Assembly (NCBI GenBank): GCA_015501075.1
Contig: JADNYJ010000044.1
Span: 62,001 to 126,000 of the forward strand
Direction: 5' to 3'
From: Gymnopilus junonius
Taxonomy: Eukaryota > Basidiomycota > Agaricomycetes > Agaricales > Galerinaceae
DNA length: 64,000 nt
The position numbers were made by a program, and so were the translations under genes. This document shows, one piece after another, positions 24,141-35,509 of the stretch (the first letter of the stretch is position 1; each line of letters opens with the position of its first letter). Below the pieces are notes generated by a model that saw only the letters and a list, made by a program, of their open reading frames with translations, had not been told where the DNA came from and did no database searches.

Positions 24141-26526
24141 GATGGAGTGGCCAGCCTGTGGTTTGCAGGGTCGTATGAGATGAGATGGGGTGTTGGTTGA
24201 CGGGGGTAGTGTGGTGGGACAGTCTGAGGGTAAAGCTGCAGGAGGCAACAAGGCGAGGGGCAAGGGAGATGGAGAGTGGGCCGGGATAGGTGGTGTATAG
24301 CTTCTGTACGGATGGAAAGGGTTTCGAGGTCACATGGGGTGCAGTGGAGTAGAGGCAGAAGAACCTTCTCCACCCATGGACCTCTCGATGACATGTTTCA
24401 CTGAGTTAAACTTGTGTTTAAAACTCGACATCACAGAAGCAGGGTCAAAGCTCCTCTGGTAGAGGTAATGTTGGGAAGATCCATTTTCCAGCCTGCCCCG
24501 GTTCTCCATGTGAGATGGGGTCAGCTGGGTTGGCATGAGACTTGATGTAATGGATGTTGGGTGTGATAAATAGGTCTGTGAGGATGAGGTGTGTATGGCG
24601 GATGGTGAGGTTGATGTGGATGTTCATGCTGCGGCCCTTGTCGAGGGCTCCAATGGTCCCTTGGTTGTCTGAATGGATGAGTAGGTGGGCCTCATGGATG
24701 CCTTTTCCCTCCAGAAGATAGGCCAGAAGCTCCACCACTACCGTCTCCAGCCAGCAGATGTTGCGACCCTCGACTTTCCATGATGGAGACAGGCAGAATG
24801 CTGCCCACTCATCACCAATAATGATGCTGATACCCCACGAAGTGGATGCATCAACATAGAGCCTGAAATCCTGAAGTGGACCACGAGGGTGGAGGAGCCG
24901 GGTTACATCTGGCATGGACAGCCTGTCGAGCCACCAACAAAGGTCAGTAAGCATCGAGCGTGGCACGTAGCATGTCCTATACTTGTCATTGTGGAAGGAG
25001 GAAGCGAAGTTGGATAATGAGGGAAGACATGAGCGGCCATCGTTGTAAACAAAGGCGACATGACAAAGGGAGCCATGGATTTTTTCGACGTCCAGCAGTT
25101 GGCAGGGGTGGCCATTGAACTGGTCTAGGAAGCACTGGACTCATTTGTGAAACTTCAATTGCTTCGCTTCAGGGAGACTGACAAGTTTCCAGGGTATGTT
25201 CCACAGGAAACCAATGAATGTGGTTTTGAAGGTAAAGTGGGCATCGCCTTTCTCTTCGTGCCATGGGACACCAAGAGATGCAATATGGCATAGCATCTCT
25301 TCATGGTCATAGTTGTAGCGGAAGTCTCCATTGACAAAGAGGCCAGTAGGTGACAGAAACTGAAAAACCTTCAGGTCATCTTCATATTTCGGGACCGGCT
25401 GCACACCTTTGCCCTCCCATATATCGACTATGGCATTTGCAATCATGCCTGAGTTGCTGCTCATGCATGCAGCGCCAAAGGGATGGTTGTGTTCAATGAA
25501 GAATTGACCTGGCTGTCCTTGGATGACGAGCCATGGCTTGTGAGAGGGTAGGACTGGACATGTCTGGTGGAACTTTTCGATGTCCAAAGTGCATGCCTGA
25601 GTCCCTGGGGGGGCCAGAGCGATCTGTAGAGTGTTGGTATGAGCATGAGATGATGATCAAATGGCCAGAGATGTATAAAGTGTGAGGGTGGCACCCAGAG
25701 GTATACAATCTGTATCAACCTCTGCATGAGATGCGCGAGCAACAGGGCAATGCCCAGAGGTACACCAACTGTGTCAACCTCCACATGAGATGAGTGGCAA
25801 GGATGCAATGTCCTGGATAATGCATGCAGAATGCAAATATCCAAAGATAGAGGAGACAGTATGAGAAAGCAGTCCCATGCACAAAGCACAAAGGGACTGC
25901 ATAATAAATAGAGAGAAAGTGGGGGGAAATTTTGAGAGAATGGATAGAAGGGACTCACGATTTCTGCCACTTTGGAGGTGGTGTCAAATCTTGTTGGAAA
26001 GTCATCTTTCCGTATATGGGAGTTCACTGAGGCAGATAGTTTGGACGCCTTGGAGAGGTGTCAGCAGATCTGAATTTTGTTGGGGGCGCCAGGTTGTTGT
26101 GGTTGCATGGAAACGATGAGGGGGAAAGACTGGAAGGTGCCTCACAGGATGAGCTCTGTCTCCTCACATGAGAACAGGCCTGACATCCTGTGTGCCAGCA
26201 CTTCTGCCCGCAGATATTCTTCGATGGTGTCCATGTGCTGTAACATTGAGGGGTTGTTTGGTATTATGACAGTATGGGAGAGGATGGGCATGTGTCCGAG
26301 GGGAAAGCCTAGACATAGATTTCGTATCAGAAGTGGGTAAGAGTGAGAAAGGTTATGTTTGTCTAATAAAATTTTGAATGCATCGGAATTGTAAGGATGG
26401 GTAATTCTATTGAAAATGGAGGAATGTTCAGGTGACGAGCAGCTAAGAGGGAGGCGTGGAATGATAGAAGATGAAAAATCTACATAAGAAAGGGAAGGGG
26501 GGTGCGCTACAGTAAGAAACTCATCA
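24141..26526 (-). pseudogene. DIRS-like element: reverse transcriptase and RNase H region
   Basis: Read on the minus strand from right to left. A leader (ITHPYNSDAFKILLDKHN, GFPLGHMPILSHTVI) runs from about 26480; the RT core follows with FHQTCPVLPSHKPWLV, PFGAACMSSNSGMIANAI and the catalytic YxDD-type motif KYEDDLKVF near 25360. RNase H lies at about 24890-24560 with acidic residues in RLYVDASTSWG, WLETVVVELL and LIHSDNQGTIG. The frame is broken by TGA codons at 26142-26144 and 26061-26063 (both from probable CGA) and by further indels, so this copy is dead. Family assignment rests on the RT/RNase H type plus the neighbouring tyrosine recombinase. Confidence 0.75.
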
Positions 26527-27719
26527 AGCATTGGAGGGGTTGGCGTGGCAGGTCCAGGAGAAGGCATTGTGGGCTTTGCTGCCACAGAATGAGCACAGAT
26601 GGGCGCGGTCATCTTTGCCATGTTGTTGAGCACACTGGGAGAGGGCGCGCTCACCTCAAATGTTCCAGTTAACACAGAGTTGTCAGTTGTCCAGTGTGAC
26701 AAGGCTGCGGCTGGAACACTTCGCCCATGCTGCCTTGCCATTGAGGAATTTGATGGGGGTGGCAGAGTCGAGGTGCTGGAATGAATTGTGTCCTCTCTCC
26801 GAGCATATGAGGCAGTTGGAGGTGGAGGAGGACGACCTCCCACTGCCTGAAGGAAAGGACTGGGGTAACTGTAGGTTGGAGCAGTCAGAGGTGCAATGGA
26901 AAGGGAATTTGCCCAGGTTCTTGTTCGGGTAGTTACCACTCTCACAGTTACTACCCAATAAGAACTTATTCCCTTGTGACATAAAAAGGTTGTGCATCTC
27001 AGCCTTAAGCTTGGCAGCGCCCTCGCAGGCTTTAAAAGCATCCACATAATCTTTAAGCTCAAATTTGTCATAGATGCTCTGGTGCTCTTGGCGGAATTCG
27101 AGCTCGACACTTTTCCAAGCATCGTATAGCTCATTCTTTTTGTGCTGACCATTGAAAAAGTTGAAGTGGTCGTTATACCATGCTGAGTGCTGACCATCCT
27201 CGCCCTTCTTGTCACACTGCTGCTGAAAATCGAACATGTTTTCAGCAGCCTCTGACCACTGGCTAAAGGTAAGGGTGAGTTCCTTGCCAAAATGATCCGA
27301 GAGTTTCCCGATGTCAAGGATCGAGATCCCTTTTGTCTTGCCTGGCAGTGGGTTAGATTTCATAGTCAGCAGTGTTACGGCTTTGTCAATTATCACATGC
27401 AGGTTCTTGTTTAGGAAAAAAGGAAGAGGGACAGATACACAGCCTTCAGTGTCAAAAAGACTCTGCGGAAATTGGATAGGTGTGGCAGTGCCTGGAGTTC
27501 TGCAGACCTGAAGGGAACCATCCATACACCTTCTCTTGGATATCCTGAGTTCTTCTGCTGACAGTTTGTCTTCCACCTTTCATTTAGACTTATCTTCTTT
27601 TTTAGTTCTTCATCCACGATCCATTTTGCCAAGCTAGCATAAATATGATCGCGGACAGTGAGAAAAAAGGAAGGAACCTTTAGGCGATTTAGATCATCAG
27701 GGTCGATGGTGATGAGGGG
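26527..27719 (-). pseudogene. DIRS-like element: gag-type frame
   Basis: Begins at the element edge (frame open from 27719: PLITIDPDDLNRLKVPSFF) and runs through KGISILDIGKLSDHFGKEL, DFQQQCDKKGEDGQHSAW and two Cys/His clusters, NCLICSERGHNSFQH and LCSFCGSKAHNAFSWTC, typical of the gag-like product of these elements. In-frame TGA codons at 26683-26685 and 26656-26658 replace probable CGA codons. The 5' end is abrupt and abuts a 37-bp piece of a host gene. Confidence 0.7.
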
Positions 27720-27756
27720 CTACTGTCGGCGAGCACTGCCAGCTTCAATTTCGGAT
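27720..27756 (+). repeat. 37-bp direct repeat, copy 2 (transposon edge)
   Basis: Identical to 21680-21716. It sits exactly where the gag frame of the DIRS-like element begins and has no coding continuation of its own, so it looks like a patch copied from the small gene 6 kb away. Confidence 0.85.
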
Positions 27757-28696
27757 ATCAGATTTGTGATTGATGTTCGGTAGTCAGTCTCTGGGTATAG
27801 CCATTTCACGTGATGTAATTAAAAGTCCAATTTGTTGCCAAAACTAGTTGGCTGAACGGGTTGTACTTTGCTTAGTACTGCAGGCACATCAGTCACCATC
27901 CATCAAGACCTCCTAGGGCTGCAGAAATTGTAGAAGACATAATTGTTGCGATATTTACTTGGTATGAGGGTATAATTTGTGTGACAAAAAGTCGGGACAT
28001 ATATGTCCCAATCAACAAAGAGTGTGATACTGATGGTCGTGATGCATCAAAACCCATGTGAATATCACCTGGTCGGAAGTTGTTGATCTGATAATTACAT
28101 TCTCGGTGCCACGGTTAGTCTTGCTTTCAACCCTCTGCGTCTATGCACCACCTGTTGCTTGCCTCAAGTTTAGCTATTCAAACCAGGATGAGAGACCTGA
28201 GATGGGCTACAGATACAACATTTGCCAAGGTATTCGGCCACTTTCTATGATGATCACCTCAATTTGAAATCGTTGTCGGCTCTTTTAAGGCACGTCAATC
28301 AATGCGCACTCAGACTCAATATGTGCAATGGTTGACTCTTGAATTCAGCATGCTTAATGCTAATCCTCCAATTAAATCCAGGTCAATAGTTGAAAATCAG
28401 ACAAGGCTCCCTCATATAACCTATTTCATTGAGGAAACACTATGTCCTGGGCTTACAGGGTGCATTTTCAATCAATTAAAATCCAATTTCAATCTAATGG
28501 TTGTTTATTTTTGGACTGCCAGCTTCAATGCCAGCTTCATTGCCTCATACATAGTTGTGGTATGCCTCCTAATTGGTGTTGCGAGATTTTCATGTTAACT
28601 TCGTGTTTCAGATTTTTAGTGCAGATGCATTGAAAGAGCCGCGACCACAATATAAAAGGCAGTGTGCTTACCAGCAGGTTCTTTCAGGAACTGCGC
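27757..28696. other. Non-coding, between DIRS-like element and alpha-kinase relic
   Basis: About 940 bp, AT-rich. A local near-repeat (tgccagcttcaatgccagcttcattg) occurs near 28520 and shares a 12-base word with the 37-bp repeat. Short open frames show no recognised family. Confidence 0.4.
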
Positions 28697-31171
28697 CATG
28701 CCTGACTGTCAGGGATGTTCATGAGCATTTCTATACCTCGACACCGACAATTGCCAGGCATGCCAGAAGAAGCCAACCTTCCTAAAGACAGTTGGGGAGA
28801 AGTTGATGTGCGTAATTTGTACTTACCATCATTTATTACTCTCACTCATACTTAACTTTGCAGAGTCAAGGCCAGTGTTCTGGATGTGGTGTTATTTGGC
28901 GCTTCTTAAGGACCCCCTGTGTGCACCTTGCAAGAAACACCAGAGCAACATTACCAGTAAGATCTTACTTGGGTATCTTTTCTAGAAACTGACATACAAT
29001 TTAAAGCAGCCAATCCAACTGCACATGTAGACCCTAGCATAAATTTGCTTGCGCAAAACATCCACCATTCGGCCGCTTTTTTTGAAAGGCAAGCAAGTCA
29101 GAGTCGACTTCATCAGAAAGTTCACTCTGTGGCCACCAAATCTCAAGCCTCACAGAATATCCTCGCAAGGACTGCTGCTATGCACAAGCAGAACAAGGGT
29201 GATGATATAATGTTTCAAGTGGTTTGTTTTACTGGCCTCTTAATCTTGGGGTTGCCAAAAAGGTGTGTCATCAAACATTCCATTCCTGTTAAGTAGCTGA
29301 AATGGTGATTAGCTTCAAGCAAATAAATTTGCGATGACATTCAGTTCTGGACATCTGGCCACAGATGTCTTGAAAGATCTATTTTACAAGGCTGAGCTGG
29401 CCTACTTTGATATTCCTGAGGACCGGCGCCCTCTTCTCTCTTTCTGACAGACGAGTATGAGCCTATCTTTACCTTCCTCCTTGTTCTGACATCTTCATAT
29501 CCAGTTCATCTGTTGAAGTTAGTTTGGTACAAGGTAGTGACAATCAAAAGATCGATGATTCATATCTACTGGGCACAGTAGGCGAACTCTTCAACCAGCT
29601 TCAGAAATCAGGAACACTATCGCCAACAACAGAAAACAAGTGCAAGTTGATCCTGAGGTTCACGGCTTGGGAGAAGGTATTTATTCATCTTCTATTTGAC
29701 TATAGTATGCACTGAATTGATTTTATCTCACTCTTCTAGAAGCCAGCCATCGATGAGGAGGCCAACTTCTCTGATGCTGATGTGATTGCTGTTTCCAAGA
29801 GGCGTTCCAACTCTGCACCAGCTACATCACCGCCAAAGCGAAAAGTTCGAAAAATTAAAGGTACATATAGTATATTTCCTTTCAAAGTAGGATCTCATGT
29901 ATGACCTAGGGCTTACTGCACCTGCCAGTTGCTATCAGAGTGCATTCCGAGCAGAGTGGGCCTCTCAAGTCTCAAACAGTCAGTCCTGCCGAGAAGCTTG
30001 AATATGAGACATTTCAATTCACGCGCTTTGATTATGAACTTGACGAGACTGGTCGCATGTGCGAGATTGTCAGTGATGAGTTAGAAGATATTGAATTGCT
30101 GATGGCTGGTTGAAGCATGCCAAGGAGGGCCTACCAGTTGGTGGTTACATCTCTAAAGGCCTGTTGAAATATGCATTCAAAGTGAGTCTGAGCATTAAAC
30201 TTGCAGTTCTGTCATACTCATTGTAAATTAGGGATGTCTTGGTGGCAAGGAATATGCCATCTTTCAAGGCATCCCTTCCTGGACATTTGATACACAAAAC
30301 TCGATGGACCTGCATGATGAGCTCAAACTCCTTAGATGTGGAGAGTACTTCCTGGAAGACTTTAAAAAACACATTTGGCATGCCTCAGAATGTCAAACAA
30401 GCCTTATACCTCATAAGATATGTCATTATATGTTCCTTAGACATTAATTACTCATCAGTCGCTTAAGGTATAGAATGGCATTCAGAATCAGACACCTTTA
30501 TAGGCCAGTTGGTACCACCACTCAAAAACCTTGGCTGCGCAGCTGCAGACCAGTTACAGAATATGCTCTTCAACACTTTTCTTGCAGCACCACTCCTTGA
30601 TATACGAGCAAAGGGGAATGAAGAAGTTTGCTTTGTTGGAAATACTGACATTGAAAATAACAAATATGCACTCCCTGCAGTTATTAATGCTTTCATCCAC
30701 TCCGCATTGGTTGATAGTGCTGGTCAATACCTCTTTACTGATCTTCAAGGTAAATGCATTACTATTTTGAAACAATATTGATTATTGACTATTGCCTTGC
30801 AGGTCTTGTTTATCCTGGCAATTTTCCAGATCAAACTGTCATTTTGTTTGATCCACAAGCCCACACACCGGTATGAAATCTTTCTGACTAAACGCTTTAT
30901 TTCCAATACTTACTCTTTACTGCTGAAGTCATTTTCTTCAGGTCATTGGGATTTGGGGCCTTCGCAAATCTACAAATTTGTTAAGCAACATATATACAAC
31001 AAATTTTGTAGAATGGCTGACCTCGACGATATCCGCACCTTTGACCAGTCACTCATTGCAGCTCCTAGTGCTGAGAATGGTAATGAAGAAGTAGAGGTTG
31101 AAGCTCAGAATGGTAAATCTGTTCATTCCATCCCTCGACGTTCTCATCCTCTCCATGAAGGTTGGGAGTAA
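28697..31171 (+). pseudogene. Alpha-type protein kinase-like gene, decayed
   Basis: Begins MPDCQGCS with Cys pairs (DNCQACQKK, QCSGCGVIW, LCAPCKKH) that suggest a zinc-binding head, then a helical part (HHSAAFFERQASQSRLHQK). The C-terminal alpha-kinase domain is recognisable from WLKHAKEGLPVGGYISKG and GKEYAIFQ through QYLFTDLQG, ILFDPQAHTP and IYKFVKQHIYNKFCRM near 31020. It is broken: TGA at 28722-28724 (probable CGA), a frame slip between GCGVIW and LLKDPLCAPC near 28890, and another before WLKHAKEG near 30100. Many intron boundaries are still visible. Such genes are a multicopy family in mushrooms; this copy lies in the transposon island. Confidence 0.6.
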
Positions 31172-31270
31172 CAAATATTTTAACTAATAGTCAGTGCTCA
31201 GTAGTCATAAGAAACCCCCCCTCATTTAATATTAAAGTAGTAGGCAAATCAAATTGAATCATTATTATAT

Positions 31271-32113
31271 TTATGAGTTTACATCAGGTGCATTGCGTAT
31301 GAAGGGTAACATCTTCCAGAAAAGTGGCCAAATAGTGTCAGCTGCCAAAGGAGGACATCCAAGAAATGCATAAACAGCCTCTGCCTGCTCCTCAAATTCA
31401 CGACTCACAAAATGAATGAGATCCTCACCCCCAATGTCGGCCATCAACTTGAGTATAACATTCCAGTCAACAGGTATCAGATAACTCTCAACTCCATACT
31501 GTGGATAAAGAGCCATTGCAACATTCGGTGAGACACCAGATGGTAAGAGCTTGTTCTTGTCATAGCGGGTTTTGTGATTATTATACTCATCCCTCAATGC
31601 ATCAAGGTCTTTCTGGATGAATTTAGGCCAGAGCCATTCATGAAGATTACTGAAAGCAGATATAAGAATGAGAGAAACTTAAGCAGAGCAGCACGTACTA
31701 TTGATCAACATCATTAGAATTGTATGCAGCAATGCCTGCCAGATAAAATGCCTTGATGTTATCACCCCATTGCAAGCGAAGACACTTCCAGCCTCATTCA
31801 ATCATTATATTGTGGACACTCCTTAAAAAGTGGTGGGCTGGAAGCTCTTCATGTGGGACAGCAGGAAAAAAAATCTCTCTTTAAAATCTTACTCAGTTGC
31901 CAGGTAGATAAATATGATAGCAAATAACACATACCACAAAGCAACTGCTAGGCCAAACATTGTTATTGTTTCCGATCCACAATCTGTTGTACTTTGAAAA
32001 GGCATGCCTGTCATGAGTAAGTTAATGATAACTGGAATGAAATGAGAGTCATAAAAAAGCATACCACCAAGGATGTAAATCAGGTTAAGATAAAGAAAAC
32101 CAATGGCCAATTT
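31271..32113 (-). pseudogene. Integrase-core element gene, 3' half (inverted)
   Basis: On the minus strand the frame starts KLAIGFLYLNLIYILG and continues over introns to GMPFQSTTDCGSET (second catalytic Asp), FLRSVHNIMIE, KTRYDKNKLLPSGVSPNVA, GGEDLIHFVSREFEEQAE and stops at 31271. This is the C-terminal half of the gene that begins at 22129: the two pieces share AAATTGG (22869-22875 and 32107-32113) and together make one complete protein without gap or overlap beyond that word. A TGA at 31794-31796 replaces a probable CGA in the IERGW context. Confidence 0.75.
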
Positions 32114-32778
32114 GAAGTCGCGGTTTGCAGTTTGCACATTTTTTGGGTGCCGTTGTTTGGGAGAAATGATGGTTAACACTGCTGCGGCATTTGATGAGAA
32201 GTACCATGTACTTCATTCTACCACTGTCCATTTCTGTCAGCTATGCGACGGCACCCGCTCTGTGAGCTTTCATATTCCCTGGACCAAAACAACGAAGGAG
32301 CTCGGGGCTTCGGTCATCCTAACAGTGCGCAATGACACCCTATGCCCCTTCACAGCCCTGAAGAACCACCTCGTGGTTAATGCATCCACCCCTCCATCCT
32401 CAGCTCTCTTTGCATACACCTCTCCTTCTGGCGCACACAAAAATCTCCTTAAACACAACTTTCTCAACTTTGTCACTGGCATATGGTCCTCAGCGATGCT
32501 TGCACACGTCCTTGGCCATAGCTTCCAGATTGGTGGTGCAGTTGAACTGCTCCTCGCGGGCGTCCCTCCTGAAATTGTTGCTGCCATGGGCGGCTGGACC
32601 TCGCTCACATTTCTACTCTACTGACGCCGCATGGAAGAAATCCTTCCCATGAGCACATCAAAAGCCTATAACAAGACTCACTTCAACAACTTGGCAACTA
32701 TCTTCGAACAATTCCGCATCAACCATAGTATTCCTCTGTCTCTTATTACTGCATCTGACAGCAATCTCACTTTGTAAA
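32114..32778 (+). pseudogene. DIRS-like tyrosine recombinase, catalytic part
   Basis: Frame reads FFGCRCLGEMMVN, SVSFHIPWTKTTKELGASV, CPFTALKNHLVV, LAHVLGHSFQIGGAVELLLA and GGWTSLTFLLY, then after a TGA (32622-32624, expected Trp) RRMEEILPMSTSKAYNK and ends at 32778. This is the catalytic domain of a DIRS-type tyrosine recombinase. In family members I know the HSF motif is followed by a catalytic Arg; here it is Gln (CAG at 32525-32527). With the missing Arg and the stop it is inactive. It is the expected continuation, after a gap, of the N-terminal part at 24140-23922. Confidence 0.75.
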
Positions 32779-33430
32779 TATCAATGCATACTCATGATTC
32801 CAAGCTTCACACAATTTCTGCTGCATAGTCCAGACCCCTAAACTTAGTTACCCATGCATTCACATTGTACTGAACCCATTGTATCCTTGCACATCACCTG
32901 GCCCATTTAGAATGCTGCTCGCTCTTTACACATAAACTTGTTTTAATGGGCCACTGCTTCGCATGGCAGGACGATGCTTTTCCTGCTTCGCAAATAGTAT
33001 TAGAATGCATATAATAGTATCAGACCACCTATATATGATGATAGGTAAAATTTAAATATATGCCCTTCAGAATAAAATAGAACACACCTTGAACAGCGAA
33101 TCTGATAGTACCTTGGCACAGATATTAGATTATATAAGCGGCGGAGGAACGCTGCTGATATAATCACACACCCAGCTCTGGATACTAATAATAAGTCAAA
33201 TCTAAATATAGCTGCATTTTGCCACACACTACTCAATTTCTTAACAGACTCTGGTTCAATAATCTGATGATGAGAATGCATTAGGATAAAGGTTTTCATG
33301 ACAGTATTGTCAAGTCCTTTGATGCAGATATTGATATAGTTGTTCATGTATATACATAAGATAAGAGATTCAGGGTACAATGGTGCAGCTGTACTAAAAC
33401 TATCAAATAAATAGGTGCCAGAGCTTGAAG
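32779..33430. other. Non-coding tail of the mobile-element island
   Basis: Probably the DIRS-like 3' flank (a GC-rich word ggccactgcttcgcatggca near 32950) followed by AT-rich sequence with a degenerate hairpin at 33134-33159. No gene seen. Confidence 0.4.
33134..33159. repeat. Degenerate copy of the TAAGCGGCG hairpin
   Basis: ATAAGCGGCG, a 6-nt loop, then CGCTGCTGAT; the second arm has two changes relative to the perfect copy at 34061-34086. The sequence that follows each copy is also similar (aatctaaatata). Confidence 0.55.
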
Positions 33431-33438
33431 GGTCCAGC

Positions 33439-34028
33439 TAGTGTTTGGAAGTCCAGTTAATTAACTGGAAATTAACCAAGACCAAACCAGACTTTAATCA
33501 ATGCTAACTGCAAAATATACTAACCATTGTAACTGTAAAGTGCAGTCCATCCAGTTAGCAGTTAGTCTGGATTTTAGAATTTTTGTAACCACTTAAACTG
33601 GTCATAAAATTCTGAAGTTTTGCACGATTATACCCACATATTATATCTTTTGAACGACCCAAAAAACGTAAAATTTGGTTGAGAATCAAAAATGTTATAG
33701 CAATACTCGCAAAAATCATTGAATCTGCTCTAATTTTATCATTTCTCAACTATTTGTGATGTTCTTGGGCTCATTTTGACCCCAAAAATTGTGATTCATT
33801 TAGTTTACACTATGAGACAATTATTTATGCCAAAAAAAAACTGGTCATAACTGTAACCAGTTAAAACCAGTTATATAACTGCAAATAACTGCACAAGACT
33901 GATCAAGACCAGTTAGTTGCAGTCCAGTCCAGTTATTTAGACATTTCTAATTTTACCTAACTGGTCTCGGTCTCGGTTAGGGTCCTTGGGCACCCAAAAA
34001 CCATACTGGACTGGACTTTCAAACACTA
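33439..34028. mobile_element. hAT-like MITE, 590 bp, with perfect 8-bp target duplication
   Basis: Terminal inverted repeats TAGTGTTTGGAAGTCCAGT (left) and TAGTGTTTGAAAGTCCAGT (right end inverted) differ at one base. Both sides are flanked by ggtccagc (33431-33438 and 34029-34036), the 8-bp duplication expected of the hAT superfamily. The interior is AT-rich with many taactggt/accagtta words and no coding frame, so it depended on a transposase in trans. The exact duplication implies a fairly recent insertion. Confidence 0.85.
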
Positions 34029-34060
34029 GGTCCAGCAGCCCTTGTAACTTATTATATTAC

Positions 34061-34086
34061 ATAAGCGGCGGAGGGACGCCGCTTAT
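34061..34086. repeat. Perfect hairpin, 10-bp arms
   Basis: ATAAGCGGCG and CGCCGCTTAT around a gaggga loop. A decayed copy lies about 930 bp to the left, on the other side of the MITE. Confidence 0.65.
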
Positions 34087-35509
34087 ATCAGCGGACAAGA
34101 TGCAACATTTAAAAATAATCTGAATCTAAATATAACCACCTTACACTAGGGCTCCATTCACAGCCATCTTACAAAAAGATATTTCCACCAAACAAGCCTA
34201 TTAATATTTATACATACAAAATAAGTTTCACAGCAGTGAAATTTAACAACAAACACAGAATACTGACATGACAAGAACCAATGGTTTGTTGAAGAAAAAG
34301 ACAACATGGCAGAAGAATATGCCGGATAAAGCCGGACAAGCACGCCATCGGCTTGACTGCAGAGCCGGACCAAGCCGAACAAGCACGCCATTGTCCTGAT
34401 TGCAGACATGTTGAGATGCTGTGGGATCACAGAGCGTTACAAGAACGTCCTCTAAAAGAACGATGTTTTACTTATGTAAAAGCATCGTAATACCTGCTCA
34501 CTTTTATTCGCTCGCATCATGTATTGTTAATCCAAAATTCGAAACAAATTTAACTGCGCTGTTTTCAACTTTGTCCAGAGCGACGCTCAATTGGGTAGCC
34601 AGCTTGGCTCACCTGTGCCTCACCAACCCGCCAGTCGGGAGCTTACGCTCTGGTTGGTACAGCTGGTTGGCTTTCAGCACACGTTTGCCACAATCGAGCT
34701 CCCCAGACGCTCGGGACTTGCTCAGGCTTCCTCACTTTTCAGACCAAATTCTGAAAGTCTTTGGATCATGTGATTGGGCCCAGAACTCTGGCCAATCTTT
34801 CCCGCGCGATTGGCACAGACTATTGGCCAATCCGTTTGCATTTGAGATCCAAATCGAGGAGCCCGGGCAAGCCCTCATGTAAATTGCAGTCTACCAATAA
34901 TTGCTACACTTTATCAATTCTATAATCTGTCTAGGCACACCCAAGTTATTCGTACCCACGAATTTCTTGTCCCTGAAATATTTGACTACATACAAGTTTC
35001 GAATATTTCTCTCACTTCCTGACTTCCCACAGAAACGCCATAGTTATCTTATCAAGTCGTGAGTCCCTTTCTACGCGATCTAAAGTTAGAACAACATGCG
35101 GGCAACGGTGCCGTCATAGATATCTCTATTATTCCCTATTAAATTACGCAAATTTAAAGATGTATCCCAGGAGAAGAGGATGCAGAACCAAAGGAGTTTC
35201 TTATAATGCCCTTGACTTTTCGTCCGAGGACCTTTGCCTTCGGACCCGTTCAAGAAATCCAAATTTCGTTGGTAATTCGCCTATACTTGATTCGATGGGA
35301 AGTTTGAAGCCGGGCAAATTTCTACACCTCTAACCTCCTCCGACTCACTAACACTTGCAAATTTATTCATCGAGTCAAGGCAAATCGACACCTCTTATCG
35401 ATGTTTCTAACCTAAAGGTGGTAACCCTTAGGACATTCCGGCTCTAATGAGCAAAGATCTTACTGGTATATATCCCACCCAGACGTCCCACACGTGCCAA
35501 TTTTGCCGT
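34087..35509. other. Intergenic, about 1.4 kb
   Basis: Contains an imperfect tandem pair around 34325-34405 (gccggac.aagcacgccat twice) and otherwise unremarkable sequence. No credible gene or RNA found. Confidence 0.4.

Noticed and set aside
23922..32778. LTR retrotransposon
   Set aside because: RT and RNase H are of the type coupled to a tyrosine recombinase and no long terminal repeats or DDE integrase belong to it; the integrase-core gene is a separate family.
34158..34882. Open frames of 90 and 153 codons near 34.4 kb
   Set aside because: No family pattern, overlapping on opposite strands, one covers a short tandem repeat.
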